Of a DNA stretch of 64,000 nt, positions 40,801 to 55,800 are shown in pieces; position 1 is the first letter of the stretch; each line of letters opens with the position of its first letter. The stretch is from Fasciolopsis buskii. Lineage: Eukaryota; Platyhelminthes; Trematoda; Plagiorchiida; Fasciolidae. The notes under the pieces were generated by a model. It had not been told where the DNA came from. It worked only from the letters and a program-made list of their open reading frames with translations, and did not search any database. The DNA is taken from positions 112,821 through 176,820 of the forward strand of contig LUCM01004919.1 in NCBI GenBank assembly GCA_008360955.1, in the 5' to 3' direction. The translations under genes and the position numbers were made by a program.

Positions 40801-43800
40801 AGACTGATACGATCGCGGGCCCACATGTTGTGCGTATTTTCAGCCAACTGATCCACAAGCGATTCCAGTCGAGAAGAAAGTCGAATTTGGGACAAGTCAA
40901 GGGGTTGTGGTTTGTATCCATTTGCTTGCGTGAAGCTTTGACATAAATAGAAGAGACAGAGTAAGTTCATCTGAAATAAGATTGTTGGACGCTTTATTCT
41001 GTTTACTCTTTTATTATGCGAGGAAGTGGTCGCAGCTGAACAAAGGCTGTCGAAGTAGGGATACGCCCCAATGGTGGCGTTATTCTAATCCGAGGCTTCT
41101 ACTTCCACACTCCACAACTTTGTCGATACTAATCTCTATAAAACGACTGTTTGATCTCAGGTTAGTGGTATACTCTAACCGGTATTGCTTTCCCCATTTG
41201 TTATTTGTGCTTTGGAGGAAGATTCCATGGATTTCAGGTTTTGTGATTTACGGACTACCTGAAAGCTTTTATCACCAATAAACTGAGTAATACAACTAAT
41301 AATCGCTTTTTAGGCTTTATTTTGAATAAATAGTCATGTAAGGCAGAAAATATGAGTTTGTCTGCGGCGGTAAAGACCCGGAAAACTAAACAGGATAGTC
41401 AATAATGTAGCAATGAGACGTCAAATGTACACGCGGCCCATGCATCGGACATCCGTTTTGGGCTTACCAAAAAAACCAAATTGACTTCCTGCACGAAAAA
41501 TGCACATACCTATTAGGAAGTTTGATGGTTTTCATTCGAGTGCCTTCAGGTAAGGGTTCGTAGGTAATGTTGTAGCCTAGGGCAACAATGGTGCGCAGAG
41601 TTTCATATGCCAAAGTTACGTTGTACTGTCGATCCGGTCCGGGTAGTTTAACAAACGTGGTCAGACATGGATGTAAACCATTTTGATCATCGCGTCGCTG
41701 CGAAAAAGGGACGAAAGAGCCACAAATTCATGTGTTAAAAGGCAGATTGTAGGGCGCCGTCTTGTGCCTTAACTATGTGTAAGTGTGTAAAAATGTTTGA
41801 ACGGCGCATTGAGCTAGGATTTATGGTAGGCTTATTATATTCGTCTAGCAGCTCTGCATTCGTGCTCGAAGGATGAAGTACTTTTTCTTCCAACCAATTT
41901 TTAACAATTTTCCGTTACTAAAAAACAAAGATGATGGAACCGCTCAACACTGAAAGAATAGAAAAGTGTATTATGGGGTCAAAATAAACCCAAAGTGCTG
42001 CGAGTTTAAATGCTTTTTCTTAAAGACCGCTTCATTTATGAGGGTTTTTCAGTAGGGTGTAACGGACAACATGAACGGGTGAAGGACCGAGCCAAATTCC
42101 TCTCTGCACAGGTTCAGAAGTAGAAGCTCGACCAATTGCCCTTCGGAAACTCAGACTATGCATGAACAAACAATGCACAATCTTTTAAATGATTAATAAA
42201 GAAAGGGACATTGTACGCCGTTTGGTGACCGCTGATCATCGTTTGTCAACCTCGGGCAACCATTAACATCGGAAGCATGTAAATCACGTCTCAGTTGTGC
42301 GACTTCATAACACCGCATGAATTTTAATAATGTCTTTAATTTCAGAAACAGACAAGTAGCCCTCGACTGATGACCATCAGTTACCTAACGACGATCAACA
42401 GCTCCTAAACGACAGGAAAATCCGTAGTGACTTTAACGATCAAATGTGAAATCTCATAAATTTGAAGAAATTTTGCAGTAAGAATTTACTCACCTCACCG
42501 TATTTCCAGCCCTGGTCGATTTTTCGCATTGACCACATTTCATGCAGGTTTTCGGCTAACCGGTCTCGAACTAGTTCCACATTACTTGGCAGCTGAATCT
42601 GAGGTAAGGAGTGAAAGGATAGATGGAAAGGGAATACAGACAGCTTAAACCGTAGACCAAAGCGGTAGACTAAGAGCTCCGAGGTTGTCATCTGCAGAGC
42701 TTCCGAATAATTATGTTTGGTTTTAGCGGCTCACTCAGTTGTGACTTGAGAAGATAGAAAGGCAGGATGCGGGAGAAGTAAATTGTGGGCATAGTTGCCG
42801 ACGAAGCTGACCGTGGAACTTTCTTGTGTCTAATGCTGTTCAACTGCCTAGATGAATCCGTTTTACACCAATCAAGGTGTTTAATACAGTTCATACCATA
42901 CAATTGAAAAGCAAGTATTTTGACCCTTTCAGGATAAGTCGTCACTGACCATCTTTTTGCTGAGTTTCGAACTATTATCCATTTCAAACAAGCAGAAGAA
43001 AATGACGCAACGGAAATAATAAACTGCTTGTTCTCTTTTGGTTTAAAAACAACTAATCAAGCACCATTTAATTCAAGTGTATCTATCAGCTGCAACATAA
43101 AATGAAAGCAGAAAAACGAGTTGGGAAACAAACTGCAGGTGGAACGATCAAAGAGGAATTGCGCGAACAGAAAATTACTGTTACTGACAAAACGTTAAAT
43201 CTCCGAATATCAGCAACCCCGATATTCGGTGGGTCGTTGAAATTTCTATCGGGAACGCAGGACACCGTATAAGACCAAGTTTTAGAACGAAATGCAACAT
43301 TCAGTGCTTGCATTTAGTGCATTTCAACGGACAACTCAACATGGTCCGGCAATTAGCTGATACTTCCACAGCCTTGGGTAGGATTTAACACCTGAATGAC
43401 GACGGCTGGGATTTGTGCGTCAAGTGGCGTTCCAGGACATATGATTGTTCACCATTCCAAATTTGAATGCCTTATTGTGGACACGAGAACAAGAATCAAG
43501 CAATAAGCTAATGAGACACAGATCAGAGACGAACAACCACTTTGCGATCTTTCCTTTCTCGAAGATCACGTGTTTTAGTCGTGCAGGAGAGATAACCTAA
43601 CTTGTAGCGATTATTCCACACATAACGGAGAAAAAACGTTTCTCTGAATCAAGAAAACTGGAATTAACATTAAATCAACCAAGGAAATGAAAATATATCC
43701 AATACAAAACTACCGTTCAAAATGGGTGAAAATGCAAGACCTACATGTGTAGTTCGCACAGTCTGTGGGACAAACACGGATTGTTGTGGCGTAGGTGATG

Positions 43801-46800
43801 CTAGCGGTCCCATAAAGACGGATTTTTCCAACTGCCCAAAAGTGAATACTGGTTCCAGCCTTAAACGTTGTCCCGGTTGCCGAGCTTCAGAAATGGGGGC
43901 ATATCCTGGCGGAGGTCCATGACGCAGACGACCTTGGTTTGCGCCTAACAAAAAGCGAGCACTAGCCTTCGCATTCATACTGATGCACGGAAAAAACAGA
44001 CCGGTAGTGTTGAAATCCTGAGATCGAAGAGAAGATGAGCTATGATGAATTAAACGGACTTAGTTTTAGAGTGGTGCTGTGAGGTAACAAAAATGCCAGA
44101 GCTGCAAAATTGCTATAAAAACTGAAGACTGAGGTTTGTAATATTATATTCTAGGATATCGATCATTCAACGACGAAAGTGAATACTACTGGTCTTGATA
44201 TCAAAAGAGGTCGACGGTTTTCATCAAGGGAGAGCTTAAATCACACTCTTGAGCAGTCAGGGAAACCGAAAGTGTTGGGCTGATAATTCCGTTTAAAGGA
44301 TTTTGCCATACCAGAGCTTAGAAACAGATGTATACAAACGAACCACTCGGGGATTACGGACTGGTGAAAAAACAATGAGACGATGTTGAAAGAATTTAGC
44401 CGAAGTTCTTGTTTTGCAGGAATAAGGACTGCTGCTTACAGATGACTCTTATTAAAACCGTTACTGGCAGGATTCCAGGGGATTGCTTCGACTCACCAAT
44501 TTCTAAAAGAAAGGTGTCATCGAGTTCCTGAACAAATTTGGTTTAACAAACGGCCACATAAACTAACTCTCTTTTGACCAGGCGGGGGCGATCAACGAAT
44601 AAGAACAACGCAGAATAGTTTGTACTGAAAATGGAACGGGACGTTGACAAATAGCATATGCACTACAATGTGGAGAGAAAATACAGTACTCAGTTCTGGT
44701 CTCAATTTTTGCAAACACCAAGGAACCTTGGTTAGGGTTGCAACCTTATAGCAGCATCTATGAGGAAGAAAAAAGAACAGGAAACAATAAAAGGTTGACT
44801 GCTAAATAACACGTTAAACAACGGTATAGAAGTGGGAGGATTTCGACTGCAAGAAAACCACTGATTGCGTCATTGAGTCATAGCATCTATTGTTCCCATT
44901 TATCTCATGGACTCCAATCCTGATGGTCTAATTGCATCTACAACAGACAGCCCAATGGTTGGGGTTTCCAGACGTTTTTTGCCATATCTTTGACCGGCCA
45001 CGTCAACCAATCCTCCAGCCATTACCTGCCTCGAACAACGGAGTACAACAAAGCAATCATTCTGTAGACATAGGCAGAACACGTCCCAATCCTCTTAATC
45101 TATTTATATTCAGTGCCTATTCTAAATATGGAACCCTAGAACCCAATACCCAACTTCTGAGGTACCAACAAGATTCTCGCACCACACTCTAACAATATTA
45201 CGAAGTTATCAAAGATCTTCGTAAGTCCACCGTCCTCAGCGACCATGATTCTGAACTGTTGCTGTGTAAACAGAACCTTTGGTGAGTACCAACCAAACAT
45301 CCTGCATGAGCGAACACACATCACTCGACTTAAGATTACCAGATAAGATACAACTACACAAATAATTAAATATCTACCTCATCCGATCCTTCTTCTACAG
45401 CCACAAAATTCGAATTCCGGCAAATCCAATCACAGAACCGCATTTTACACTTCAAAAGTGTAAAAAGCATCCCTACAATGTTATTCAGACGACACAGAAA
45501 AGCCTGCATCTTACTTGAACCTTCACTTACCAGCACAACATTGTTAGCATATTTTATGCCAGAAATCTACTTGCCTTAACAGATATGAGCGGGCGTGCCC
45601 TTTGACTGTCTGCATTACAATTCTGTCATCGTTATTTCGTTGTTTTCTTGTCGGATATTTGGTCCCATTATGGTTTCCGTTCGTCGCCACAATCGGTCGG
45701 AATTACTGTTGTTGAAAAACTTTATTCTTTCTCAATATGGGCTGGGATCATGCACTGATGTACCTGAAAGATCTTATCCGTCTAAAAGAGGCACTCGTGC
45801 TGGCTGGCAGGCAGATCTTAAATGCAACCCACCGGCCAAGATGTCCATCCCGGGAATGTTGAGTACTAACATCCGTTCTTCGTTTACGAAAATGTTGGAT
45901 CTGTCCTTCCCACTTCAATCACTGAACTATGTACACACATGCGTCATTTGCATACAAGAATCTAAGTAGAACCCGGATATCGCTGATTCACTCGTGTCGA
46001 TAGTCAGCTTCAGACTTCACCGCCAGCGGAGTTTCGAACAAAAAGACTGGAGGCGGTGTGACAACATACATGAACTCCTTCTGGTCTGGCAAGTCCGAAG
46101 TTATTTAAACCTAGGATGGCACTGTCTCGTAAGACAGTGCCATCCTAGGTTTCCTCGCCACTCCAGCACTATCATAACGAACTTATGTATTCCCCGTTTA
46201 GCTCGCAAAACAATATCACTTCTTTTTTCGACTATTCTAGTATTTATTGTTCCTCTGTTTGAGGTCAGCCGGCATATTAGTGTAGGTGATTTCAATCATG
46301 CATCCACACTACCACGGACTGTTTGATTTGCCTGGCCTCTACGTTTTGCCTACCAGGGACAAATCCATTTTTAGATAGGGTTATTATCAACTACCCTGAT
46401 TTATTTTCCCTGAAACTGTGTGCTCCAATTCCAAGCAGTGATCATTTTCTGCTTTTGTTAAGGCCCAAGATATACTCTAGGTCAGCTTTCCATTCCTTCA
46501 GGCAAACAAATCAAATCCGAGTTCGTCTCTGTAACTTTTTACACAACTGCCTTACTCTCCTTCAGAAATCTCTTTCACTCGCACCTACCTGGTTCTCGTT
46601 GGAGCCTCTGCTTAATGACGATGTCAAACTTTTCACAGACACGGCCAACGCAATCTTTAATATCTATTGTCTCTTAGAAACACTATTCACCTCAAATGAC
46701 CTTATCTCCACCCAGAAACTGAAATCTCTACGAAGATGCAAGGAGCAATTCTACAAATCTCGTAATAACTCAAGCGTGCGGTATATTTCCACTCTAACAA

Positions 46801-49800
46801 AAGCCAAAAATCAAACGCATCGACACTACATTCATCAGCCAACTATTGAGTGGTAACCACAACTAATTCCTATGGCAAGGCATTCGACTGTTGTGCGGGA
46901 AGAAAAAGAGACGTGAAATTTTCTGCGGATGTCGACAACATCAACCATGCTTCCAATTATGCCTCGACCATATTTGGACAGGGTGATGATATGACAGTTA
47001 CACGTTTTTCTAGGGACGAGGTGTTCGACCTTCTCCGCATCACTAAAATTACCACAGGGGTTGGTCCTGACAGTCTGTCCTCAGCTCTTTTAAGGCACGA
47101 TGCTGTGGTCCTGACGAATGGATTCACTTCTCTGATTATCACATCACTAAGCTCGTCTTCAATCTCTGACTACTGGAGACCCGTCACTAGTGTTCCCATC
47201 CCAAAGTCAATCATTTCTACTGCTTTAGCAAAATTCTTCCGCCCCTTCGCCTTAATACCTTCTGGTCTTAAAACGACTAAGTGTGCCATACTTAAGCGCC
47301 TGCATTCTTCTATTTATCCTCCTGACGATCCTTTTCAGTTTACTTATAAATCTAACAGGCCTACATTGGACGCAGTCGCCTCCACCCCATTATTCATCAC
47401 ATTTGTAAGTCCTTCAATGCATCAGTAATATCTGTGCGTTGCACCTTTTAATTCGGTCCCACGGTCCCTTCTACTTCACAGACAAGAAACACTTGGCTGT
47501 TCCACGCCTTTATAAGCATGGCTGTCTGATTACTTTACTAACTGAACCTAGTTCACACGAACAGTCCGTAAAACTTCAAAAGCGTTGAGTAACGACTTAA
47601 ACGTGTTTCAGGGTGCTATACTTTCACCGTATCTCCTCTCTACTTACACCAGCGACTTATCAACTAGCTTACCCTCTAATCTGTTTAAGTATGCTGATGA
47701 TGTTGCCCTCTCAAGCCGTTTCGGACAGCAATGATGTTCAAAGTTTTCCAACAACCTAGATTCCTCTACACGAGCTGGTTCAAATCTCAACATATTCAAA
47801 TGTTTCGAACGTCTGTTCTCTCTCTCGCTCTCGGTCGGCCTATCCATCCGAAACGTCTTCCATCAAATCTAAATCTCTTACCAGGGTTGATTCTGTGAAA
47901 TATCTAGGAGTTATCATTGGTAAAAATCTGAAGTGGACTTCTCACATTTCTACCTGTGTAAAGAATCTTCGACGGTTGTCATTTCAAATCAGGAAGCTTC
48001 GGCAGTACAGGTTGAAACAAAGCACCATCTCCCGACTTGTATACCAATGTTTTCCTAGTCCTTATTTACTGTTCTCCTGTTATTTTTCCAGGTTTATTTA
48101 AAAAGAATTCTAAATTCTTCGTCGGGGGCTATCAGTTATTAGCCGTGTCCTTCGTACCATTGACTGAAATGTCCCCTAATCGGTGATCAAAACTTATCAG
48201 AATGTGTGAAATTCGCTAGCAAAATTCTTTCTGATCCCACGCATCTTCTGCACAACAATCTTTCAAAGTGCCGCTTTCGTATTTCAGCGCGATCCACTTT
48301 TCGCTCCATGCCCCCTAAAACTCATCTGTCCCATATTTAGCGTACATCTTGATAAATTGTGACCGGGTTTCAGCCGATTACCTGTGCAATCTATCCATAA
48401 TGTGCTCTGGTCATTCCTCGATGGGCTTTTTTCTACATTTTTACAAGGTGATGAGTGTAACTTTTCTTTATTTTTTTATCCCCATGTGTTTTGACTGAAA
48501 CGTGACATTTTTATACGCAAAAATCTATACAACACAATACAATACACATGAGGATATGGTGATTTCCATTGCCATCCGACGAAAGGGAGCGACCCTGACG
48601 AATATCACTTATAGTGGTGAACTCGGGTGGAATACGGCCGTATGCGTGAACTTAGTTTTATGAAGGCATACTAATGAAACCATTAATTCCTCTCAGAAAA
48701 TTGTTGACATAAAGAACTCTGAGACCCAGAGTTTAATATTAATATGCTTTACTTTTATTTGGTTACCATGACGTGAACTATGTGAGAAGTAAATTTTACT
48801 ATTTGAGGTTGTGAACATATCCCATAGACCAGTTACTTCCGCTAGTTCAACGTGATTTCCACAAGACAACATTGCAAGCAACACAGAAACCTTAGCAAAG
48901 AGTCACAAAAAAGTAAACAAAAATTACCTGAAAATATCCACGAACTAAGCGACCGTTCACGTTGAACTGAATAACCGGGCCCGTCAGATCTAACAGACAA
49001 CCGATAATATCACCACCTTTTAGAGAAAGGTCAGTCGTTGGTTCTTCCGGAACAGAATCGTCTGTACCGATGCTGGCCTGTTTAGGTTTTCCACCGGCCC
49101 ACAAACACCGTCCATCGAAGGCGTAACTAAACAAGTCATCCCCCAGACTGGCAGCACCCCAACCAGCTCCGCCACCGGGTTGTGCATCGTAACCTTCCGT
49201 GTTACCCCAGCCGACACGAATTTGCGCAGGCTGATGTGTGACAGTTTCGAGTGAATCGATTATCACCTCAAAGTACCACTTTGGATACATGGAACCACCC
49301 TTTGTGTAAAAGGAAGTGGACTAAAAATTGTATAATTCATTTCCTGATGTACATATCTTAGCAGAAAAATTAAAATAATGAGACTTTAATGAAAAACCTT
49401 CCTTTTCACAAACAGTCAAGAAGCAGCATTTGGTCAGCTTTGAATAACAATACATTTCCAGATCATATCACTAATGCTCTTAAGAAATAACGTGTACATG
49501 ACTGGTTTTAAGACTATATGCAACTTCCCTTCGAAATGTAACAAAGAGAATAACATTGGTAGCACGAATACAGCTTAAGTTTACATTGAGACACTCCTGG
49601 TTGGAGCGGAACGCCATACCCCCCGAAAAACGTGATAATATCTTGTTATCACTGGTTGGTTCTGGTGTCCTCCCAGAACCACAGATACCTCGCTTGACCC
49701 TTTGGGAACTTAAACATCCCAGGGATTTGTGCTCACAGTTTCCGGTGGACACCCGAAACTTAGTGCCCGTGATATGAGTCCCTTCAACGGGGTAAAAAAG

Positions 49801-52800
49801 CGACAGATGTTGCAATTCAGTGGTTTGGTTTCTCGCAGATGAATACTGGGAATCATAAATCTTTCTGTTGTTTAGCAGCCTCGGGCTGTTTCCAGAAGCT
49901 ACGATCCGGATTGGAATAATGATTTATTTTCAGAAATGACAGTCGTTGATAAAATTAACGGGGTGCTACCATGTCATATGACGTGGCCAAACAATTCACA
50001 GGGGACGTGTTCATTTCCAGGATGCTTATTCTACTCCAAGAAAAAACAGCTAAAGTCAGTGTGGAGCAAGTAAATGTTAGTCAGAGTACCAAATGATTGT
50101 CAGAGGCCAATAAAAACGGAAGAACCTGTGGTGTGCGCCAAATAGAGGAATTACCCGAGATACATGATTGACTGACCTCTACTATATGCGGTATCTTGAT
50201 AAGTTGTATTTTGGAACAAATGAACTGTAAACATGATAACCTGGAAGATATCAAATCATGCTTTGGTAGTTAAGCTCCGGAGAGAAGCCGAAGGTCTTTA
50301 GACAAATATTTTGACGGGACAGGAAGCAAAAGAGTATAACCAAAATAAATATTTCCCATTCTTGCTGACAGGATAAATCCACAAGGAACAGGATCCACAA
50401 AACGACTGATTTATGCTTCTGTTTTGGTGGCTCATTAGGTAGGAATTGAGGACAGGCTTTAATAAAAATAGGACAAGTGTGATGTGTCTAGAAGGCTGGT
50501 CAATTATAGTTCAGGTATTGAAAAAGGATCCTTGTAAACCCGTTGCCTGGCTAAGAAACGTCAAAGATCATAACTTCAAGGGATTTGCAACTCACTTCTT
50601 TGATGCCGACAAATATGTTCGGGCGCACTGATCCACATTGATCCACTAGTTTTGTCTGCAGTAACAGATCTCGTTGGGGTAGCAGCGTGCTATAAATGAG
50701 ATCTTGATTCAGTCGGACTGCGCCGCCTTGACGCCCTAAGCACAGCGAGCACAAGGCTTGTAGGACCTGAATAAACATCGTGGAAGGGAATCGATACGGT
50801 CAGAAGGGCGCACTTTTGTTGAAATAATGCGAACACATTACACGAGAAGTATGGAAAACCAAAAGATAGGTTACTTGAATCATTAATTTGTGGGAGTTTT
50901 CAGAAGGGTAACAAGCAATGGAAAAGCTGACTGATATCAAGATAATCAACAATGAATAGGGTCAACTGGGAAATTCCTTTTTAAATGTTGGATCTTCAAG
51001 ACCAAAATGCGACTTCATTGGTTCACGTTTTACGGTGATGCTTTAAAACTAGCTGATGAGAACTATTTCCAAACATAAACCGATTCTAGTAAAATGAGAA
51101 TACGTTTCTGTGATGCATAACGATAACAAACTGGTTAATTTTTGTCTTACGTTAACTTAAGAGACTCTACTACGACTCAAAAAGTAGAACTGTGTGCAAC
51201 CAATGCCGCAAGTAAAAGAAAGGAATACGGATTCGGCAGCTAACAGAGAAATGGAGGGAAGCTGTGTGACCAAGATTATGCATATGACGTTGTGTGCCTT
51301 TTCGAGTCTGCAAACAATGCACAACGGGCACTAGATAGACTCTCGAGATCGGTAGCTCGGTTTCGCATGTGCCTTGCACCTTTAAAGTGCAAAGTGCTGT
51401 TACAGGACTGAACGACAGTGCCGAATTTGTAACTGGATGGGGAGAAACTAGCGACTGTGAACCGTTTCACTAACCTTGGTAGCTGCGTGTCGAACGATGG
51501 CATCACCGCTCAGCGATAAACAGCAAGGCAAGCCTCAATGACCGCTGCCTTTCGCCAGAGTTACACGTTTATATGAAAAAGAGTGAATATCCAAGGGGAA
51601 CAGGGAGTAGACCTACGTAGGCGGAGAAAGATGAGAATGCTGCTGCAGCCAACATACGAAACACAGTCTAACTGTAAAAACGCACTCTTTCAATCATTCT
51701 GATTCGATAGAAAACGACAACACCATCGCCATTGTCCACGGTTCACTGCCATATCCTTCAGTGTCTCCAGCCAACTAGTTGACGAGTCTTTCGGACCCCA
51801 ACCACGAAGGCGTGAGACACCTACCTTACCTAACTTCGCTGTACATTTTCTCATCCCACGTTGCCACGTCACCTGTTGGCCTCCACATGGCTTATTCCAT
51901 TCCTTAGGAGGAACACAAAATAAGGCACGATATGGTAGACGAGTGTTCGTCATACGCAACACGTGACCCAACCAGCATGGTCTACTAAGTTTCATACGCT
52001 GAAACAAGCTATTCTCAGAATTGTGCACTAATACCAGATCCCTAACCCAATATTCTCCAGCCGTCACTCCATCCAGATCCTAGCCATACTACTAACAATC
52101 GGTTGTCGAAAACGTCCAACCGCGCCACATCGCACACACGCTTTACTCCACGTCTCGCAACGTACAACAGAACTGAAGCCCTGCAGCAACAGTACAGACA
52201 CACCTACCTTCTCAACCCTCACGTGAAATATCAGGCCCCCCCCCATCAGGCGTACGCCACGAAGCTCGCTCTCAAATCCATGGCGATAAAAGACTGCTCC
52301 CGGGCCTAGGATAGTATGCGCTATCACTACCGCAAGTCCAACTTCCGCGAGCTACGGAAACTTCCAGACTAGCTAGACGGACAGCGCCGCCGCTAAACGA
52401 CGGAAAGGCAGAGCCTTGAGACGGTTTCGATGAACGCAATCGTCAGCTCCTGCCATCCCAGTATATCAAGCTGCGGCGAGGCTTGCTCGTGACGACACAC
52501 ACTGTACGATAAGTCAATCGCGGCCATTCGCACTAGTAGAAGTGACAAAGCACGATGCCAACTGAACCAGAGCGATCTCGACGAGGTCAGATCTAGTTCG
52601 ATCTGGTGCTAGATGGTCACCGCAGACACCGTTAATATGGTCTAGGCGCAACGGCGCGCGCTCTGTTAACTACTAGGTAAGATAGATTACCCCTCAAACC
52701 TCCCAGTCGACCTCCTACAGCACTCTCGCGTAAGACCTCCTAAAGTACTCCCTCCACCCACCTCGACGTCCATGTACGAACTTGAACAGAAATGGAGAAG

Positions 52801-55800
52801 ACGCGGACAACCCTTCTCTGACGCTACTCACAGTCCGTACTTGAATAGCAATGTGGAAAGAGTCTCAACGTAAATAAACTCTTACGCGACCATAGGATAT
52901 GCGAGTACAAGTACTCCTCGCAACGGTCACAACTTCGTTGGCATCCCTTCCGGTGGAGCACTGAAAGTGCTGGTCGATCACGGAGTCGAGAGCACTTTTG
53001 AGGTTGAGAAAGACACGATCGTAAGGGCGCCGGTGGCGGTGTGCGCGTTTCGAGTATCTGTCGAAGAGTGATATCTGGTTCCGATGCAACTCGACCTGGC
53101 CGAAATCCGCCTGTTGTTCGCGGATATTATCTCGCGAATCCGTGTCAAACGGCGAAGCATTATCAAATGCTACACATCTCAGTAACTATCGGAATAAACT
53201 AATCCCACTGAATGATGCCTGCAGTCACCCGTGTTACCCTTCTTGAAGGATGGGCATCATCAGTTTGACTCACCCACGATAACGTACGCTTACCGGCGTC
53301 GCAATATCACAAGCCGGAGGTAAGTGATTCTCATCAGCACTTCTCCACCCAATTTGAAAAGAACTGGGGAAGGTCGTCGGACCCGCAGCGTTTGTCCGCC
53401 TCTCCAGAAGCCGATATTCGACTTCACTTCCGACTTCCGTTGGAGATCAGTGAACCTCCAAGGATTCACAGCTGTAAACGCAGACTAAATACGTTAGCGT
53501 GCGGCGCAGCTAAAACTGATCCTTGAAGTGCTCTGCCTAACGGTTCAGTCTTTCCTGTCTACCATGGATGAGCTCTCCATTCTTATCGCACACGACTTCA
53601 CTAACCGACAGTTCGCCGCCCACCGCTGTCGCGTATAAGCTTGCACAGTTCTTGGACTGTTACCTGAAGCGGACGCCACTTCCATTCTCGGACTAACTAA
53701 AGCCACCAGTTTTCGGCGGTCATTCCGATGGCTTACGGTCAACTGACGCTCGCAACTTCGACGCAACTCTCATTTCTTGCAGTTAGGCATGCTTCGCGCT
53801 TTTGCTTCATTAGAATAGCGACGCTTGAAGAGATCCAGTGTCTTGATGAACGCCAGATCTAGGAACCACAGGGAAAGCCTGCTGCCAAAATGCATGGCCT
53901 GCTTAATTGATCCCAGATGATCGGCTCCATTGCCTGCTCGTCGAAGTTCTTGGTTCCTCGAATAGTTTCCGCTGATAGCTGTTGCGAACAGCCGAATCAC
54001 ATGGATGCTCAACGGTCCATCGTGCTTGTGACCTACTTCGATGACCGTTGAGCTTGATAAAAAATCGCATAAAACTATATGCATGCGTCCGATTCGACGT
54101 ACGCAGTCCAGTATGAATCTCCACTTCTGGAACAGAACTGCGCCAACGTAGCTAACTGCCAATATGGTTAATCTGACGCAAAGACCTGCCGATTAGGAGC
54201 GCATTGTCGCAGTGCGACGCAAACTGTGTCGGGAATTCGTACTAGACTCGAACTAAATGATTATCTGCACAGAATTGGAGAAGTCTTTCTCCGTGTCGTT
54301 CGCTGTTTGCAAGCAAGGCGCATCGCCCACCTAAACACGACTCCGATGCACTCAGTTTTCCAACTTGTGCATTAAAAATGCACCTGCTACCACTATAATG
54401 TCGAGGTTGCTCTTCCGAACAAAGTGACCGAGGTTATCGTAAAATTCGTTTTCTCCATTTCAGCTGCTGCAGTCCTGTTCGAGCCGTCATACCGAGAAAA
54501 TGAATAAAACTACGCTTAACACACTACTCTTTCGGACGACGAATGATCCTGCAAAAGTCTCATGGCATCACAAAAGCGACTGTTGAGCTGGGAATTCCAA
54601 TCTAAAAGAGCTGCTTCAGCCTTCGCACTCAAAGACTATTCTGCCCCAGTGACCACAGCTTGAGCTGGCTTCGTCCCTCTGAAAGTGCGAAGAAATATCT
54701 GACGAGACGTTGGCGCAGTTAGCTGAATTATCTCTACTCGGATCTTGAATTCGTGTTTCACTCACGCAGCAGACATCAACGAAAGTGGGTCAGTCCACTG
54801 TCAGAGCAACAAGCCTGTTAGCCAGCCTGCATTAAATGCGGCACATTGAAGATACCCAATGCCAGAAAGGCTGGACGAGGCTTGAGAAAATGTGAGCTAA
54901 CAGATTGAAAACCACCTATACACTTACTTGACATAATAACGTTGCGGAGTACAGGCGTGTTATAATGATGATACTTATGGGTAGCATCAGAAGGGCAAAG
55001 AGATTTGGTTTGAGACAGAAGAGAAGGTTGAATAGTAAAGAGAGAAACTCTGAGCAGTAGCATACTCCCTCACTACCCCGCTCGATGCAATTGTCAGTGC
55101 GGTCCTGATTATTCCTGCGCGACGACCGATGCAGTATGGAATTATTTGTAGGCATGTAAATCATGGGGACTGATGGACGGCTGCTGCACAATAGAGTCCC
55201 GCCGCTAAGCAGAGGAACGATCAGGTTCTCAAACAAGCCTTTGGTTCTGACAAGCAACCGTGACCCAAGGCAGCGGGAATGCTGAGCCCGGGCGCCATTA
55301 CTTGGATCAATTATTCTTCCACCGTTTTCGGAACTGGAGCTGCCAAACTTAGATATAGCCCCGACTTGAGACCAGGAGACTACTTCGTCAGGGCTGCTAC
55401 CTCTAACGATGGTAGCTCGGGTGGAGGTAAACTATGCGTACAGCCAGCGGCTCGGTAGCTTTACGCTGCACTGAAACACTGTGCGTCGGCCTGATATTTC
55501 ACTGAAGTTGAAAGGTAGGTCGTGTGTACTGTGCTGCAGTGCGTTCAGTTCTGTTGTACGGTTGCGAGACGTGGAGTATGCGTGTGTGCGATTTTCGTCG
55601 GTTGGAGGTTTTAGACCACCGATGTCTACGTAGTATCGCTTTGTTTTCCCCTGGGATATTCACTCTTTTTATAGAAACGTGTATCTCTGGGGAAAAGGCA
55701 GCGGTCAGCGGCCTTGCTGTTCAACGCTGAACGATGATGATGATGATGTTAACAGGTTTCGCGTTTATGCAAAATAGATCATAAGTATCCATGACCGAAA

